Source: Defluviimonas aquaemixtae | GTDB lineage: Bacteria; Pseudomonadota; Alphaproteobacteria; Rhodobacterales; Rhodobacteraceae | Direction of reading: 5' to 3' | Length of the DNA: 64,000 nucleotides | NCBI RefSeq assembly: GCF_900302475.1 | Contig: NZ_OMOQ01000002.1 | Location: forward strand, 619,740-683,739 | Made by a program: the position numbers and the translations under genes | Notes under the pieces: model-generated | What the model was told of the DNA's origin: nothing | Databases searched by the model: none | What the model saw: only the letters and a program-made list of their open reading frames with translations | Part shown: in pieces, positions 42,782 to 50,991 of the stretch | How the letters are laid out: each line of letters begins with the position of its first letter | Numbering within the stretch: position 1 is the stretch's first letter

Positions 42782-45700
42782 ATGGCGCGATCGCCCCGCT
42801 CCCGGCGCCCGTCCGCCCCCCGCGCCAACCGCGCGTCGGCCGGGCTTGCCTCGCGGATGCGCCTCCCCGAGCGGCGCGCGCCGGGCGAGGGGCCGGGACA
42901 GATGGGCTCGGCTCTGCGGCGTCCTCCGGGCGCTTCGCTGACCCGGTCGACAGCCCCGTCAATGCCGGCAAATCGCGCGAATGCTCCGCCAGCCGTCACG
43001 CCCGCCATGTCGGCGCGAACGGCCGTGCCCGCTCGGCCGGCCGAGCACGCGATCGAGGGCCAGACCGCGGCCCGGGCGGCGACGGCGATCACCGGCGCCG
43101 TGGTCGAAGGCATTGCCGATCTGGCCCAGTCGACCGGGACCGCGACGGAAGAGGCGGAGGCGGCCCCGCAGTCGTCCGAAACCCCGTCCGGCCCGGTTGA
43201 AGGGGAGGCCGCGTCCGCCGCCGTGGAGGCCGTCGCGCTGGACACCGAGGGCGGCGCGGCCGCGCCATCGCGCGAGACCGCCGCGCCGGGGGAGGCAACC
43301 GAAGCCGAGCCCCCGGCCGAAGCGCCCGAGGAACCCGCCGAACCGAGCCCCGCGCAGGCCGTGGCGCCCGCGGCGCGCGCCGTGTCGAGCCGCGCCGCCG
43401 CCTCGGCCGCGCACCAGCCTGAAAGCGCCGCGACCGGTGCGGCAATGGCCTCCTCCGACGCGCCTGAGGTCACCGGACGGCGCTCGGCGGCGGCCCTCGG
43501 GGCGGCGCAAGCCGACGAGGCGGAAACCGGCGAGGTCGACCGCCAGACCTTCCGCCAGCAGCTTCGCGAGGCTATCGACAACGCGATGCCGCCGCCCGAG
43601 AGCGAGGACGACGCCAAGCGGCTGATGGACGAGGGCGGTGAGGACGCGGCGCGCGAGATCCAGGGCTCGCTCGGCGGGCACACGGCCGAGGCCACCGGGG
43701 GTCTACCCGCCGCCGTCGAAGAAGCGAACCAGCCCGCCCCGACGCCGGAGGGAGAAGCCGTGCCGCTCGAGCCCGAAGCCGTCGGCGATGCACCCGCCGC
43801 GGTCTCGGCCGGACCTGTCGTGCCGCCGCCATCGACGCCCCAGGCTGTAGACATGTCCCGAAATCGCGCCGAGACCGATGCGCTGGCGGCCGAGAACAAC
43901 ATCACCGACACGATGCTGGAACGCGGCAACGACCCGCAGTTCACCGCGACGCTCGGCGCGCGCGGCGAGGCGGAGCGGCACAACGAGGAAGGACCGGCCC
44001 AGCTTCGCGAAGCCGAGGCGGCCGACCGGGCCGCAACCCATGGCCGCGCCGCCGGCGTGATCGCCTCGGGCCTGACCGATTTCCACGCGACGCGGGCGAC
44101 GCAGCTCAACGAGGTCGCCGGGCAGCAAGCCCAGACCTCGGGCCTGACGGCGGCCCGCAAGGCGGAGATCACCGCGACGATCGAGGGCATCGGACAGCGG
44201 ACCCGCACGGACGTGACGGACATCCTGACCAAGATGACCGAAAAGGTCGGCGAGAAATTCCAGACCGCGATCGACGAGGCGCTGGCGGACTACAACGACG
44301 CCTTCGACGACGTCCGCGGCGGGCTTCTGACCCGCTTCGGCGAGTTCTTCACGGGCGGCGGCGATGCCCGGTTCAAACGAGCGCTTGCCGCGGGTCGGCT
44401 CGCCTTCAAGGCGCGGATCGACCGCGCCATCGACGAGGTAGCGACCTTCGTCGAGGCCGAACTGGCCCGCGCCCGCGCCCGTGTCCAGGCAGGCCGGGAC
44501 GAGATCGACACCTACATCAACGAAACCTTGCCCGAGAACGAACGCGATTTCGCCGGCGAGGCCAGCCAGTCCATCACCGAGGATTTCGAGGCGCTGGAAG
44601 GGGAGATCAGCAGCAGCCGCGACGCGATAATCTCGAACATGGTCGACATGTACCGCGAGGGCATCCAGCGCCGCAACGCCCGCGAGGAGGAGCTTCGGCT
44701 CGCCAACCGCAGCCTGTGGGAACGCGTCTACGACGCGACGGTCGGCGTGGTCCAGAAGGTCCTCGAATTCAAGAACATGCTGCTCGGCATCCTCGCCCGC
44801 GCGGCGTCGGTCGTGACCGCGATCATCGAGGATCCGATCCAGTTCCTGACGAACCTGATCGCCGGCATCAAGGCCGGGCTCGACAAGTTCATGGGCAACA
44901 TCGTCGAGAACCTCAAGCAGGCCCTCATGGGATGGCTTTTCGGCGCGCTCGAGGGCGCTGGGCTTCAGCTGCCCGAGACCTGGGACCTGAAAGGGTTCCT
45001 CAGCGTCGTCCTGCAAGTGCTTGGCCTGACAAAGGAAAACGTGCGCGCCCGCGCCGTCCGCATCCTTGGCGAGGACATGGTCGCCAAGATCGAGACCGGC
45101 GTCGAGATCATCCGAGTCCTCTTCACCGAGGGTCCGGCCGGGTTGTGGCAGATGCTTCTGGAGAAGCTCGGCGACATCAAGGAAACCATCCTCGCCGAGA
45201 TCCGAAGCTGGGTCATCACCAAGATCGTCGAGGCGGGCATCAAGTGGCTAATCGGCCTTCTGAACCCCGCCGGCGCCTTCGTGAAGGCCTGCATGATGAT
45301 CTACGACATCGTGGTCTTCTTCATTGAACGCGGCCAGCAGATCATCGCGGCGGTGAACGCGATCATCAACTCGCTCGCCGTGATCGTGGCGGGCAACATC
45401 GGCGCGATGGCCACCGCGGTGGAAGGCGCCCTGAACCGCATCCTGCCGGTGGTGATCGGTTTCCTCGCCTCGCTCCTCGGCCTCGGCGGCATCTCGGACA
45501 AGATCCGGCAGTTCATGGAAGCGGTCCAGCGCCCGGTTAACATGGCGATCGACTGGATCATCAACAAGGGCGTGGCACTGGCGCGGGGGATCAAGGGGCT
45601 CTTCGGCGCAGGGCGCGAGGAGGAACCGCAGGAAGAAGAGGCGGCGGATCCAGAAGTTCAGGCCCAGATCGACGCCGGACTGCTCGCCCTCCGCGAGCGG

Positions 45701-46840
45701 AACGAGGCGGCTCTCGATCAGGGGGAAATCTCCCAGGAGGAAGCCGAAGCGGTCGCGGCCGGGGTGCGGCGCGACTATCCCGTGTTCAAGTCCATCGAAG
45801 TCGAGTCCGCCGGGGGCCGTATCAAGTACGAATGGAGCGCCAACCCGACCGGAGAGGTCCCGGCAGGGGAGGACGAGGGCACCTTCACCTCAGATCAGGT
45901 TGTGAAGGCCAAGTTGAACGCTGTGGACGAGGTGATGGACGACTACGGCTTGCGGCAGGCGTTGGCCGGGCGCACCGAGGAGATGCAACGGATTATCCAC
46001 GTGCCGGAAGGGGAAGACGTGAGCCGGATTCACACGCCTTCGCGGCAGGACATGCTGGCCCTCGGCAACACGATGTCCGACCAGATCGAAGCGTCCGGCT
46101 CGGAAGGGATTACCGCAAGCCGGCGTCCGGTTGATGTCGGGCCCGAGGGCGTCGGTGGCGTAACCATCAGTGCGGGCAGGTTCGGTCCGGAAAGGCCGAA
46201 CGTTCCGGTTCACGGGGCAGGTTCCGCTCCGCCGGCCTACACGGAAGTCGAGACCGCCATTGCAAGCGCTGCCACCCATCTGGGAATGACGCGCGGTGCG
46301 CTGTCACAGGCTTACCAGTTCTGGCGCAGAAATTATCGTCTTCCCGCTCCCTATCACGGCACGGCGCACGGGGCCGAGATCGAACAACAGCTGCGCGTTC
46401 TCGAGACGATCCGGCTTGTCGCCGAAAGGACGAGGGGTCGATCCGCCATCGCATCGTCGGCGGCGGGGGAGTTCATAATGCATGAAAGAGCAAGCCGTCG
46501 GCCCGACGCTCCGGTGACACCGAGCGCGCTTGCTCCGATTGCCAGCGAACAACCCGAAGCAGGCGAACAGGGCGGAGCTCAGGCGTTTAGGATGGGCGAA
46601 GATGCCGCGATGGAAGTGCCACCGCGCGACAGGATCTCTGTGAATCCGACCAGCCCGGCTGGTCAGGAGCGGAAAGAGGCCCTTTTACGGGCCATCGAGC
46701 ATTTCCGCAGAATGAACGTTGCGCAGGCCGAGGCCCTAATCCAATCCGAAAGGTTCCGCGGCATCGAAACCGAGGAAGAGTTGAAAGACGGTTTCGTAGA
46801 AGTCATCATCGATTACGCAACGGGTGGAAGTTATGGATAA
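42782..46840 (+). CDS. 1352-aa putative tape-measure/effector-carrier protein
   Basis: Three parts are visible. Residues 1-390 are Ala/Pro/Glu-rich and probably disordered. Residues about 450-940 are helical, with long amphipathic and hydrophobic stretches (FLTNLIAGIKAGLDKFMGNI, NPAGAFVKACMMIYDIVVFF, RILPVVIGFLASLLGLGG); this block occurs in large eCIS-associated proteins that often also carry a DUF4157 peptidase, which I do not see here. Residues about 1000-1352 differ: less GC-rich codons, a TRGALSQAYQFWRRNYRLP segment, and no match that I know. I read this tail as a variable effector module. It is the only protein here long enough to be the tape measure. Its end overlaps the next gene by 8 bp. 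Confidence 0.75.
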   Translation: MARSPRSRRPSAPRANRASAGLASRMRLPERRAPGEGPGQMGSALRRPPGASLTRSTAPSMPANRANAPPAVTPAMSARTAVPARPAEHAIEGQTAARAATAITGAVVEGIADLAQSTGTATEEAEAAPQSSETPSGPVEGEAASAAVEAVALDTEGGAAAPSRETAAPGEATEAEPPAEAPEEPAEPSPAQAVAPAARAVSSRAAASAAHQPESAATGAAMASSDAPEVTGRRSAAALGAAQADEAETGEVDRQTFRQQLREAIDNAMPPPESEDDAKRLMDEGGEDAAREIQGSLGGHTAEATGGLPAAVEEANQPAPTPEGEAVPLEPEAVGDAPAAVSAGPVVPPPSTPQAVDMSRNRAETDALAAENNITDTMLERGNDPQFTATLGARGEAERHNEEGPAQLREAEAADRAATHGRAAGVIASGLTDFHATRATQLNEVAGQQAQTSGLTAARKAEITATIEGIGQRTRTDVTDILTKMTEKVGEKFQTAIDEALADYNDAFDDVRGGLLTRFGEFFTGGGDARFKRALAAGRLAFKARIDRAIDEVATFVEAELARARARVQAGRDEIDTYINETLPENERDFAGEASQSITEDFEALEGEISSSRDAIISNMVDMYREGIQRRNAREEELRLANRSLWERVYDATVGVVQKVLEFKNMLLGILARAASVVTAIIEDPIQFLTNLIAGIKAGLDKFMGNIVENLKQALMGWLFGALEGAGLQLPETWDLKGFLSVVLQVLGLTKENVRARAVRILGEDMVAKIETGVEIIRVLFTEGPAGLWQMLLEKLGDIKETILAEIRSWVITKIVEAGIKWLIGLLNPAGAFVKACMMIYDIVVFFIERGQQIIAAVNAIINSLAVIVAGNIGAMATAVEGALNRILPVVIGFLASLLGLGGISDKIRQFMEAVQRPVNMAIDWIINKGVALARGIKGLFGAGREEEPQEEEAADPEVQAQIDAGLLALRERNEAALDQGEISQEEAEAVAAGVRRDYPVFKSIEVESAGGRIKYEWSANPTGEVPAGEDEGTFTSDQVVKAKLNAVDEVMDDYGLRQALAGRTEEMQRIIHVPEGEDVSRIHTPSRQDMLALGNTMSDQIEASGSEGITASRRPVDVGPEGVGGVTISAGRFGPERPNVPVHGAGSAPPAYTEVETAIASAATHLGMTRGALSQAYQFWRRNYRLPAPYHGTAHGAEIEQQLRVLETIRLVAERTRGRSAIASSAAGEFIMHERASRRPDAPVTPSALAPIASEQPEAGEQGGAQAFRMGEDAAMEVPPRDRISVNPTSPAGQERKEALLRAIEHFRRMNVAQAEALIQSERFRGIETEEELKDGFVEVIIDYATGGSYG

Positions 46841-47603
46841 CGATCTGATCATTCGCATCGGACCTGCGCGAGACGAAAATGGAAACACGAAGAGTTTCTA
46901 TCTTCCGCTGACGCCAGACATTTCCCGCGAGTCCATTTCGTTTGCCGAGACTGACCGGCAAGGCATTGCTGAAGTTGTCGAGGCGCTTCCGAACAGAACG
47001 CTGCATTGCGAGCCGGCACTTGCGGAAGCCGGCGCCACGCTTGGGCTCGCTCCGCGAAACCTAACTGACGAGGAAGCCCAGCTCGCTGCGGATCTGGCGC
47101 TTCGACTCAAGCCGATAGAGGGCATCCCCGATCCTCGCGAGAGGCGGGTCAGACGAAAGTTCTTCAAGGCCCTGGCAAAGGCCAGAAACTCGCCGGTTTG
47201 GCACAGGATGGACAACGGTTCGATCGTGCAGGGTGAAGTCACTGGAGACGTTTCGGAACGGCCGATCAAGGTCGGAGTGACCGCTGCCGCGCGGATGGAC
47301 GACGTGCCGGTCCTGATGATTTCCATTATTGGAACCGGCAGCGACCTTGAGGGCGACGTGGACCTGATCTTGATGGAGTCCCCGGAGTATGCCCGGCTCC
47401 AGTTGCATCGCGCCTATGGGCTGTCGGCGGTGCCAAGACTCGTCCTGCGCAATGGGCCGGTCGACCAGGGCTGGAGCTCGCGGTGGTTGCCTGTGATCAA
47501 CGCGATTCTGGAGGGGATCGCAGACGGTAAGACAGGCGACGGCACCGTGGCAGAAGTGACCTCGGAGGGGCCAGGATATCGGCTTCGTTGCATCTTCCGC
47601 TGA
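46833..47603 (+). CDS. 256-aa partner (possible immunity or chaperone) of the eCIS effector
   Basis: A soluble alpha/beta protein with no signal peptide and no family that I recognise. Segments: TPDISRESISFAETDRQGIA, GIPDPRERRVRRKFFKALAK, DLILMESPEYARLQLHRAYG. The start at 46833 (ATG, GGTGGAAG in front) overlaps the effector stop by 8 bp, and it shares the lower-GC style of the effector tail, so the two travel together. That pattern is typical of toxin-immunity or effector-chaperone pairs; which of the two is not visible. Confidence 0.65.
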   Translation: MDNDLIIRIGPARDENGNTKSFYLPLTPDISRESISFAETDRQGIAEVVEALPNRTLHCEPALAEAGATLGLAPRNLTDEEAQLAADLALRLKPIEGIPDPRERRVRRKFFKALAKARNSPVWHRMDNGSIVQGEVTGDVSERPIKVGVTAAARMDDVPVLMISIIGTGSDLEGDVDLILMESPEYARLQLHRAYGLSAVPRLVLRNGPVDQGWSSRWLPVINAILEGIADGKTGDGTVAEVTSEGPGYRLRCIFR

Positions 47604-47786
47604 TGGACATCGGAGGCGGGCGGTAAGCGCGTGGTCCGAGGTGGAAATCGTCAGCACGGGAACTGATCCTCGGTCACTGGATAAACAGTGAAAAACCGTG
47701 AAAGCCTAGAAACATTGTTCGGAGCCCGGGCAATTTCATGCTATGGTTGTAATAATTTTTAGGTCATATTTGCCTGGAGAGATTGC
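47604..47786 (+). promoter_or_regulatory. Presumed promoter region of the LuxR-type gene
   Basis: A 183-bp gap. The last 50 bases become AT-rich (around 47741-47771, with TAATAATTTTTAGG), unlike the rest of the locus, and a TGGAGAG site precedes the ATG. This suggests that the regulator has its own promoter. No T-rich terminator hairpin is seen after the eCIS operon. Confidence 0.4.
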
Positions 47787-48506
47787 ATGAATGTGCTGAT
47801 CTACTCCGAGAACAGGTTGTTCGGTGAGTGCCTTGAGCGAGGGCTTTCGCGCGAAAAGGACGTGACCAGGGTGGTCTTCGCGTCAGACATCCCGCGCCTT
47901 GCGGAACTGAACAGCGAGTGTCCGGGATCGGCGATCCTCGTCGATCTCTCCTCGATCGACGGGCCGGTCGTGGTGGAGGCCTTGATGGCCTGTGCGCCCG
48001 ATGCGTGCTTCGTGGCGCTGGGCGTGGATGAGGCGGACGGCGAAGCCCTTCTCGACTGCGCCCGTCTTGGCTTCGCGGGGGTGGCGCCGACCGGCACGGC
48101 GCTTTCCGAGCTTTCCGGGATCATTCGGTCCGCCTGCCGCGGCGAGGTCAAGCTGGCGCCCAGGGCGGCGGCGGGACTCTTCCAGAAGCTGCACACCAGC
48201 CTGGGCCCCCGCACGGTCGAGGACTGGCCCGAGGTCGAGACGCTCACACGGCGCGAGCGCGAAGTGTGCGGACTGGTCTGCGACGGCCTGAGCAACAAGG
48301 AAATCGCGAACGAGCTCAACCGCAGCATCGGCACGGTGAAGAACCACGTGCACGCCATTCTCGAAAAGCTCGAAGTCCCGCGCCGGGGCGCCATTCCCGG
48401 CCGCGTCATGCGCGCCGAGCCTTCTGGAGCACCATGGCGTAACTCAGGTGCCTGTTCCCGTGGAGAGCATCGTTTCGAGCTACGGTATCCATCTCAGAAA
48501 AGGTGA
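47787..48506 (+). CDS. LuxR/NarL-type regulator with altered C-terminus
   Basis: A 239-residue protein. Residues 1-125 are receiver-like (MNVLIYSENRLFGECLERGL, SAILVDLSSIDGPVVVEAL). Residues about 150-205 are a LuxR-type HTH: LTRREREVCGLVCDGLSNKE, then IANELNRSIGTVKNHVHAIL. After ILEKLEVPRRG the sequence turns into an unrelated tail of about 40 residues that runs up to IS66 remnant sequence, so the natural end was probably replaced by an insertion. Placed right after the eCIS genes in the same direction, it is the best visible candidate for their regulator. Whether it still works is open: the HTH looks complete. Confidence 0.75.
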   Translation: MNVLIYSENRLFGECLERGLSREKDVTRVVFASDIPRLAELNSECPGSAILVDLSSIDGPVVVEALMACAPDACFVALGVDEADGEALLDCARLGFAGVAPTGTALSELSGIIRSACRGEVKLAPRAAAGLFQKLHTSLGPRTVEDWPEVETLTRREREVCGLVCDGLSNKEIANELNRSIGTVKNHVHAILEKLEVPRRGAIPGRVMRAEPSGAPWRNSGACSRGEHRFELRYPSQKR

Positions 48507-48510
48507 TTGA

Positions 48511-48902
48511 GTGAGGCGCAGCTCTCGTGCATTCTCGAGGTCCTCGAAACTGGCCGAGGACATCCGCTACACGCTCGCGCGCTGGCCTGGCCTGACCCGG
48601 TTCCTGAACGACGGCCGGCTGGAGCTGGACACCAACCCGGTCGAGAACCAGATCAGTAAAATTGCCCTGACGCGGAAAAATGCACTCTTCGCCGGGCACG
48701 AGGTCGGCGCCGAGAACTGGGCGATGCTCGTCAGCCTCATCGCCAACTGCAAGATGACCAATATCGACCCGGTCAGCTATCTCACCAACACGCTGCGCGC
48801 TCTGCTCGACGGACACCCCAAGAGCGGCATCGACGACCTCATGCCCTGGAACTTCGCACCCGCATCAAGCCTCGCCGCATAGGGCGCCGGCTGAGCGCTT
48901 AC
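48511..48902 (+). mobile_element. IS66-family remnant (transposase C-terminus and right end)
   Basis: The ORF to 48882 carries the IS66 TnpC C-terminus: YTLARWPGLTRFLNDGRLEL, DTNPVENQISKIALTRKNAL, FAGHEVGAENWAMLVSLIAN. Soon after the stop lies an end-like GAGCGCTTAC (48893-48902), the reverse complement of the GTAAGCG tip typical of IS66. The left end and most of the element are missing. Confidence 0.85.
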
Positions 48903-49002
48903 CACGCGTCAAGCCTTGGTTGTTGAGTACATTGTCTCGGTCGGTCCCCGCCGGCAATCGCACTCCAGATCGAACTCGACCGGAGAATGTCTGCTGGCTT
49001 CT

Positions 49003-49222
49003 GGAGGATCGGGCCGAAACCGAAGTGGCCGTAAGCGGTTAGGCAGTCAGCATGTGCGGATCGTGTGCATAGGGCGTGTCGGCGCGTTCGTTTGTAGGCG
49101 CGAAAGTTGAAATCACGTCCTCCGCACATTTTTACGCCACGCTTGCCAATTCTACACGACAAGTCGCGGGACCACGCTCTCCACCAACCGCAGAAATCGT
49201 GAGTTGCGAGCCCCCGCAACCA
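49003..49222. repeat. 220-bp imperfect direct repeat, right of eCIS
   Basis: Partner of 17645-17864, in the same orientation and without net gaps. The 31-kb interval between them contains the whole eCIS locus and its regulator. Confidence 0.8.
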
Positions 49223-49297
49223 CTTTCACCGAACACGGATCAAGCGACTTGCCCGCCTCCGGCTGGGCGAGTTCGATCATGGCGGTGATTGCCCCCT
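49152..49297 (-). pseudogene. Serine recombinase C-terminal fragment cut by IS3
   Basis: The minus strand reads IELAQPEAGKSLDPCSVKVV followed by AGARNSRFLRLVE and a TAG at 49152. The frame is open up to the IS3 left end at 49298, where it stops being recombinase-like, so the IS took the place of the rest of the gene. Confidence 0.7.
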
Positions 49298-49358
49298 AGA
49301 GGTGGCTCGGTTGGTTTGAACAGTTTCGAGCCGTTTCGTAAGTGGATTTTCCGCCCGA

Positions 49359-50209
49359 TTATGCCGCCACCAGGATTGGCGTAGGCGGGTTGTAATATGC
49401 CTGATCGGGCGTCTGCCCGTCCAGCGATGAATGCGGCCTCCTTGAGTTGTAGAAATTGATGTAGCGACGCAGGCTTTCGCGGGCGGCTGACACGCTGTCA
49501 TAGGCCCGCAGGTAGACCTCTTCGTATTTGATCGTTCGCTAGAGCCGCTCAACGAAGACGTTGTCGCGCCACGCGCCCTTGCCATCCATGCTGATCTGGA
49601 TCTCGCCATCCTTCAGCACCTTGATGAAGTCGATCGACGTGAACTGGCTGCCTTGGTCGGTGTTCATGATCTCGGGCTTTCCATGCCGGCGCATCGCTTC
49701 TTTCAGAGCTTCTATGCAGGGTCCGGTTTCCAGGGTGACCGACAACCGCCAAGCTAGCACCTTTCGGCTGAACCAGTTCAAAACGGCGACGAGATAGACA
49801 AAGCCCCGAGCCATCGGAGTATACGTGATGTCCATCGCCCAGACCTGGTTTGGCCGGGTCACGGCCAGTTTCCGCAGAAGATACGGATAGACCTTATGGC
49901 CGGGCGCGGGTTTCGACGTGCTGGGACGCCGATACAAGGCCTCGATGCCCATGGTCTTCATCAGCGTGGCGACATGCAACCGCCCGGCCGTGAAGCCTTC
50001 CTGGCGCAGAAGGCCCTTCATCATCCGGCTGCCGGCAAACGGGAATTCCATGTGCAACTCGTCGATCCGGCGCATCAGCCTGAGGTCGTCTTCGCTGGTT
50101 GGACGAGGCTCATAGTAGAGGCTGCCACGGCTGATCCCGAGCAGTTCGGCCTGCCGTGCCAGGCTCAGCTTGTGACTGCGATCCGTTATTTCTTTGCGCT
50201 CGGCAACAG
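49359..50209 (-). pseudogene. IS3-family OrfB (DDE transposase) with amber codon
   Basis: The integrase core has the expected acidic residues: Asp in [19 protein letters not shown], Asp in PEIMNTDQGSQFTS and Glu in WRDNVFVERL. Straight after VERL the codon is TAG (complement of 49539-49541), where IS3 transposases usually have Trp (ERLWR); the frame then continues RTIKYEEVYLRAYDS to a TAA at 49359. A single TGG-to-TAG change therefore splits the gene just after the catalytic Glu. Confidence 0.85.
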
Positions 50210-50548
50210 GCCGGCCTTGTCGAGCGCTCCTTCCAAAAAATCATTCTCCAGCGTCAGTTGGCCAATCTTTGCATGCAGCGATTTGACGTCAATCTCAGGC
50301 TCTTTCGTCGCCTTGGGCTTGTCGTCGAAGACGTCCGTCACGCCACCGAGGTGCTGATCTTTCCATTGCTTGATCTGGTTCGGATGCACGTCGAAATGCG
50401 TCGCCAGTTCGCTCATCGTCTTGTCGCCCTTCAATGCAGCCAACGCGACTTTAGCCTTGAATGCAGGGCTGTGGTTCCGTCTGGGTCGTCTGGTCGTCTT
50501 CGCTCCTTCTTCCCGGCCACGCTGCCGGTTTGGGAGCGGAGAATCCAC
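50186..50548 (-). CDS. IS3-family OrfA (HTH protein)
   Basis: A 120-residue OrfA. It has an HTH of the IS3 type (SPAFKAKVALAALKGDKTMS, ELATHFDVHPNQIKQWK) and a C-terminal leucine-zipper helix (IGQLTLENDFLEGALDKAGL). In intact IS3 elements a -1 frameshift near its end yields the OrfAB transposase. Confidence 0.88.
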   Translation of the reverse strand: MDSPLPNRQRGREEGAKTTRRPRRNHSPAFKAKVALAALKGDKTMSELATHFDVHPNQIKQWKDQHLGGVTDVFDDKPKATKEPEIDVKSLHAKIGQLTLENDFLEGALDKAGLLPSAKK

Positions 50549-50571
50549 CTAACTCAGCCGTTCAGTTTTCC

Positions 50572-50912
50572 CGAGCCACCTCTTCGATCTGCTGGAAAAT
50601 CAGCCGGCGGGATAGCCCCTGCCGTTCCGGTCGCGGATCGCCGAAGACCTTGGTGGCAAGCACGATTTCCTCGCGCGGCGCCATGTCCCACAGCACGTTG
50701 CCGAGGATTTCTTCCGAGGTCCCGGCGGAATAGACGTTCGCGGTGTCGAAGAAATTGATCCCGGCCTCATAGGCCCTGTGGATCAGGGGCAGCGCCTGAT
50801 CCTGTGGAAGCGCCCAGGCGCGTTCTTTCGCCGGGTCGCCGAAGCTCATGCAGCCCAGGCAGAGCTCCGAAACCCACAGGCCCGAACGGCCAATCTGTTT
50901 TTGTTTCAACAT
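50572..50912 (-). pseudogene. Aldo/keto reductase truncated by IS3
   Basis: The first 110 or so residues of an AKR: KQIGRSGLWVSELCLGCMSF, GINFFDTANVYSAGTSEE (with the catalytic Asp and Tyr of the family), EIVLATKVFGDPRPERQG. The coding part ends at the IS3 border near 50584. GGAGG lies before the ATG at 50912. The catalytic Lys is kept, but the His and the NADPH-binding C-terminal half are missing, so no active enzyme is expected. It lies directly downstream of the MDR reductase and was probably co-transcribed with it. Confidence 0.85.
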
Positions 50913-50991
50913 CGGTTTCAAATTCCTCCAATCGTATTTCCAGTTGTTCTCAGGCCCGGTCCCCGGCGCATCGGACCCCGGCCTTGTGTCT

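Larger units (their letters stand above)
49298..50584 (-). mobile_element. IS3-family insertion sequence (1.29 kb)
   Basis: The ends carry inverted GAGGTGGCTCGG (49299-49310 and its complement at 50572-50583), with further matching bases inward (AGTGGATTTTCCGC against AGGTGGATTCTCCGC). Inside are orfA and a broken orfB on the minus strand. I see no target-site duplication at the borders; the left border lies in a recombinase fragment and the right one in an aldo/keto reductase gene, so the flanks do not belong together. Confidence 0.85.
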
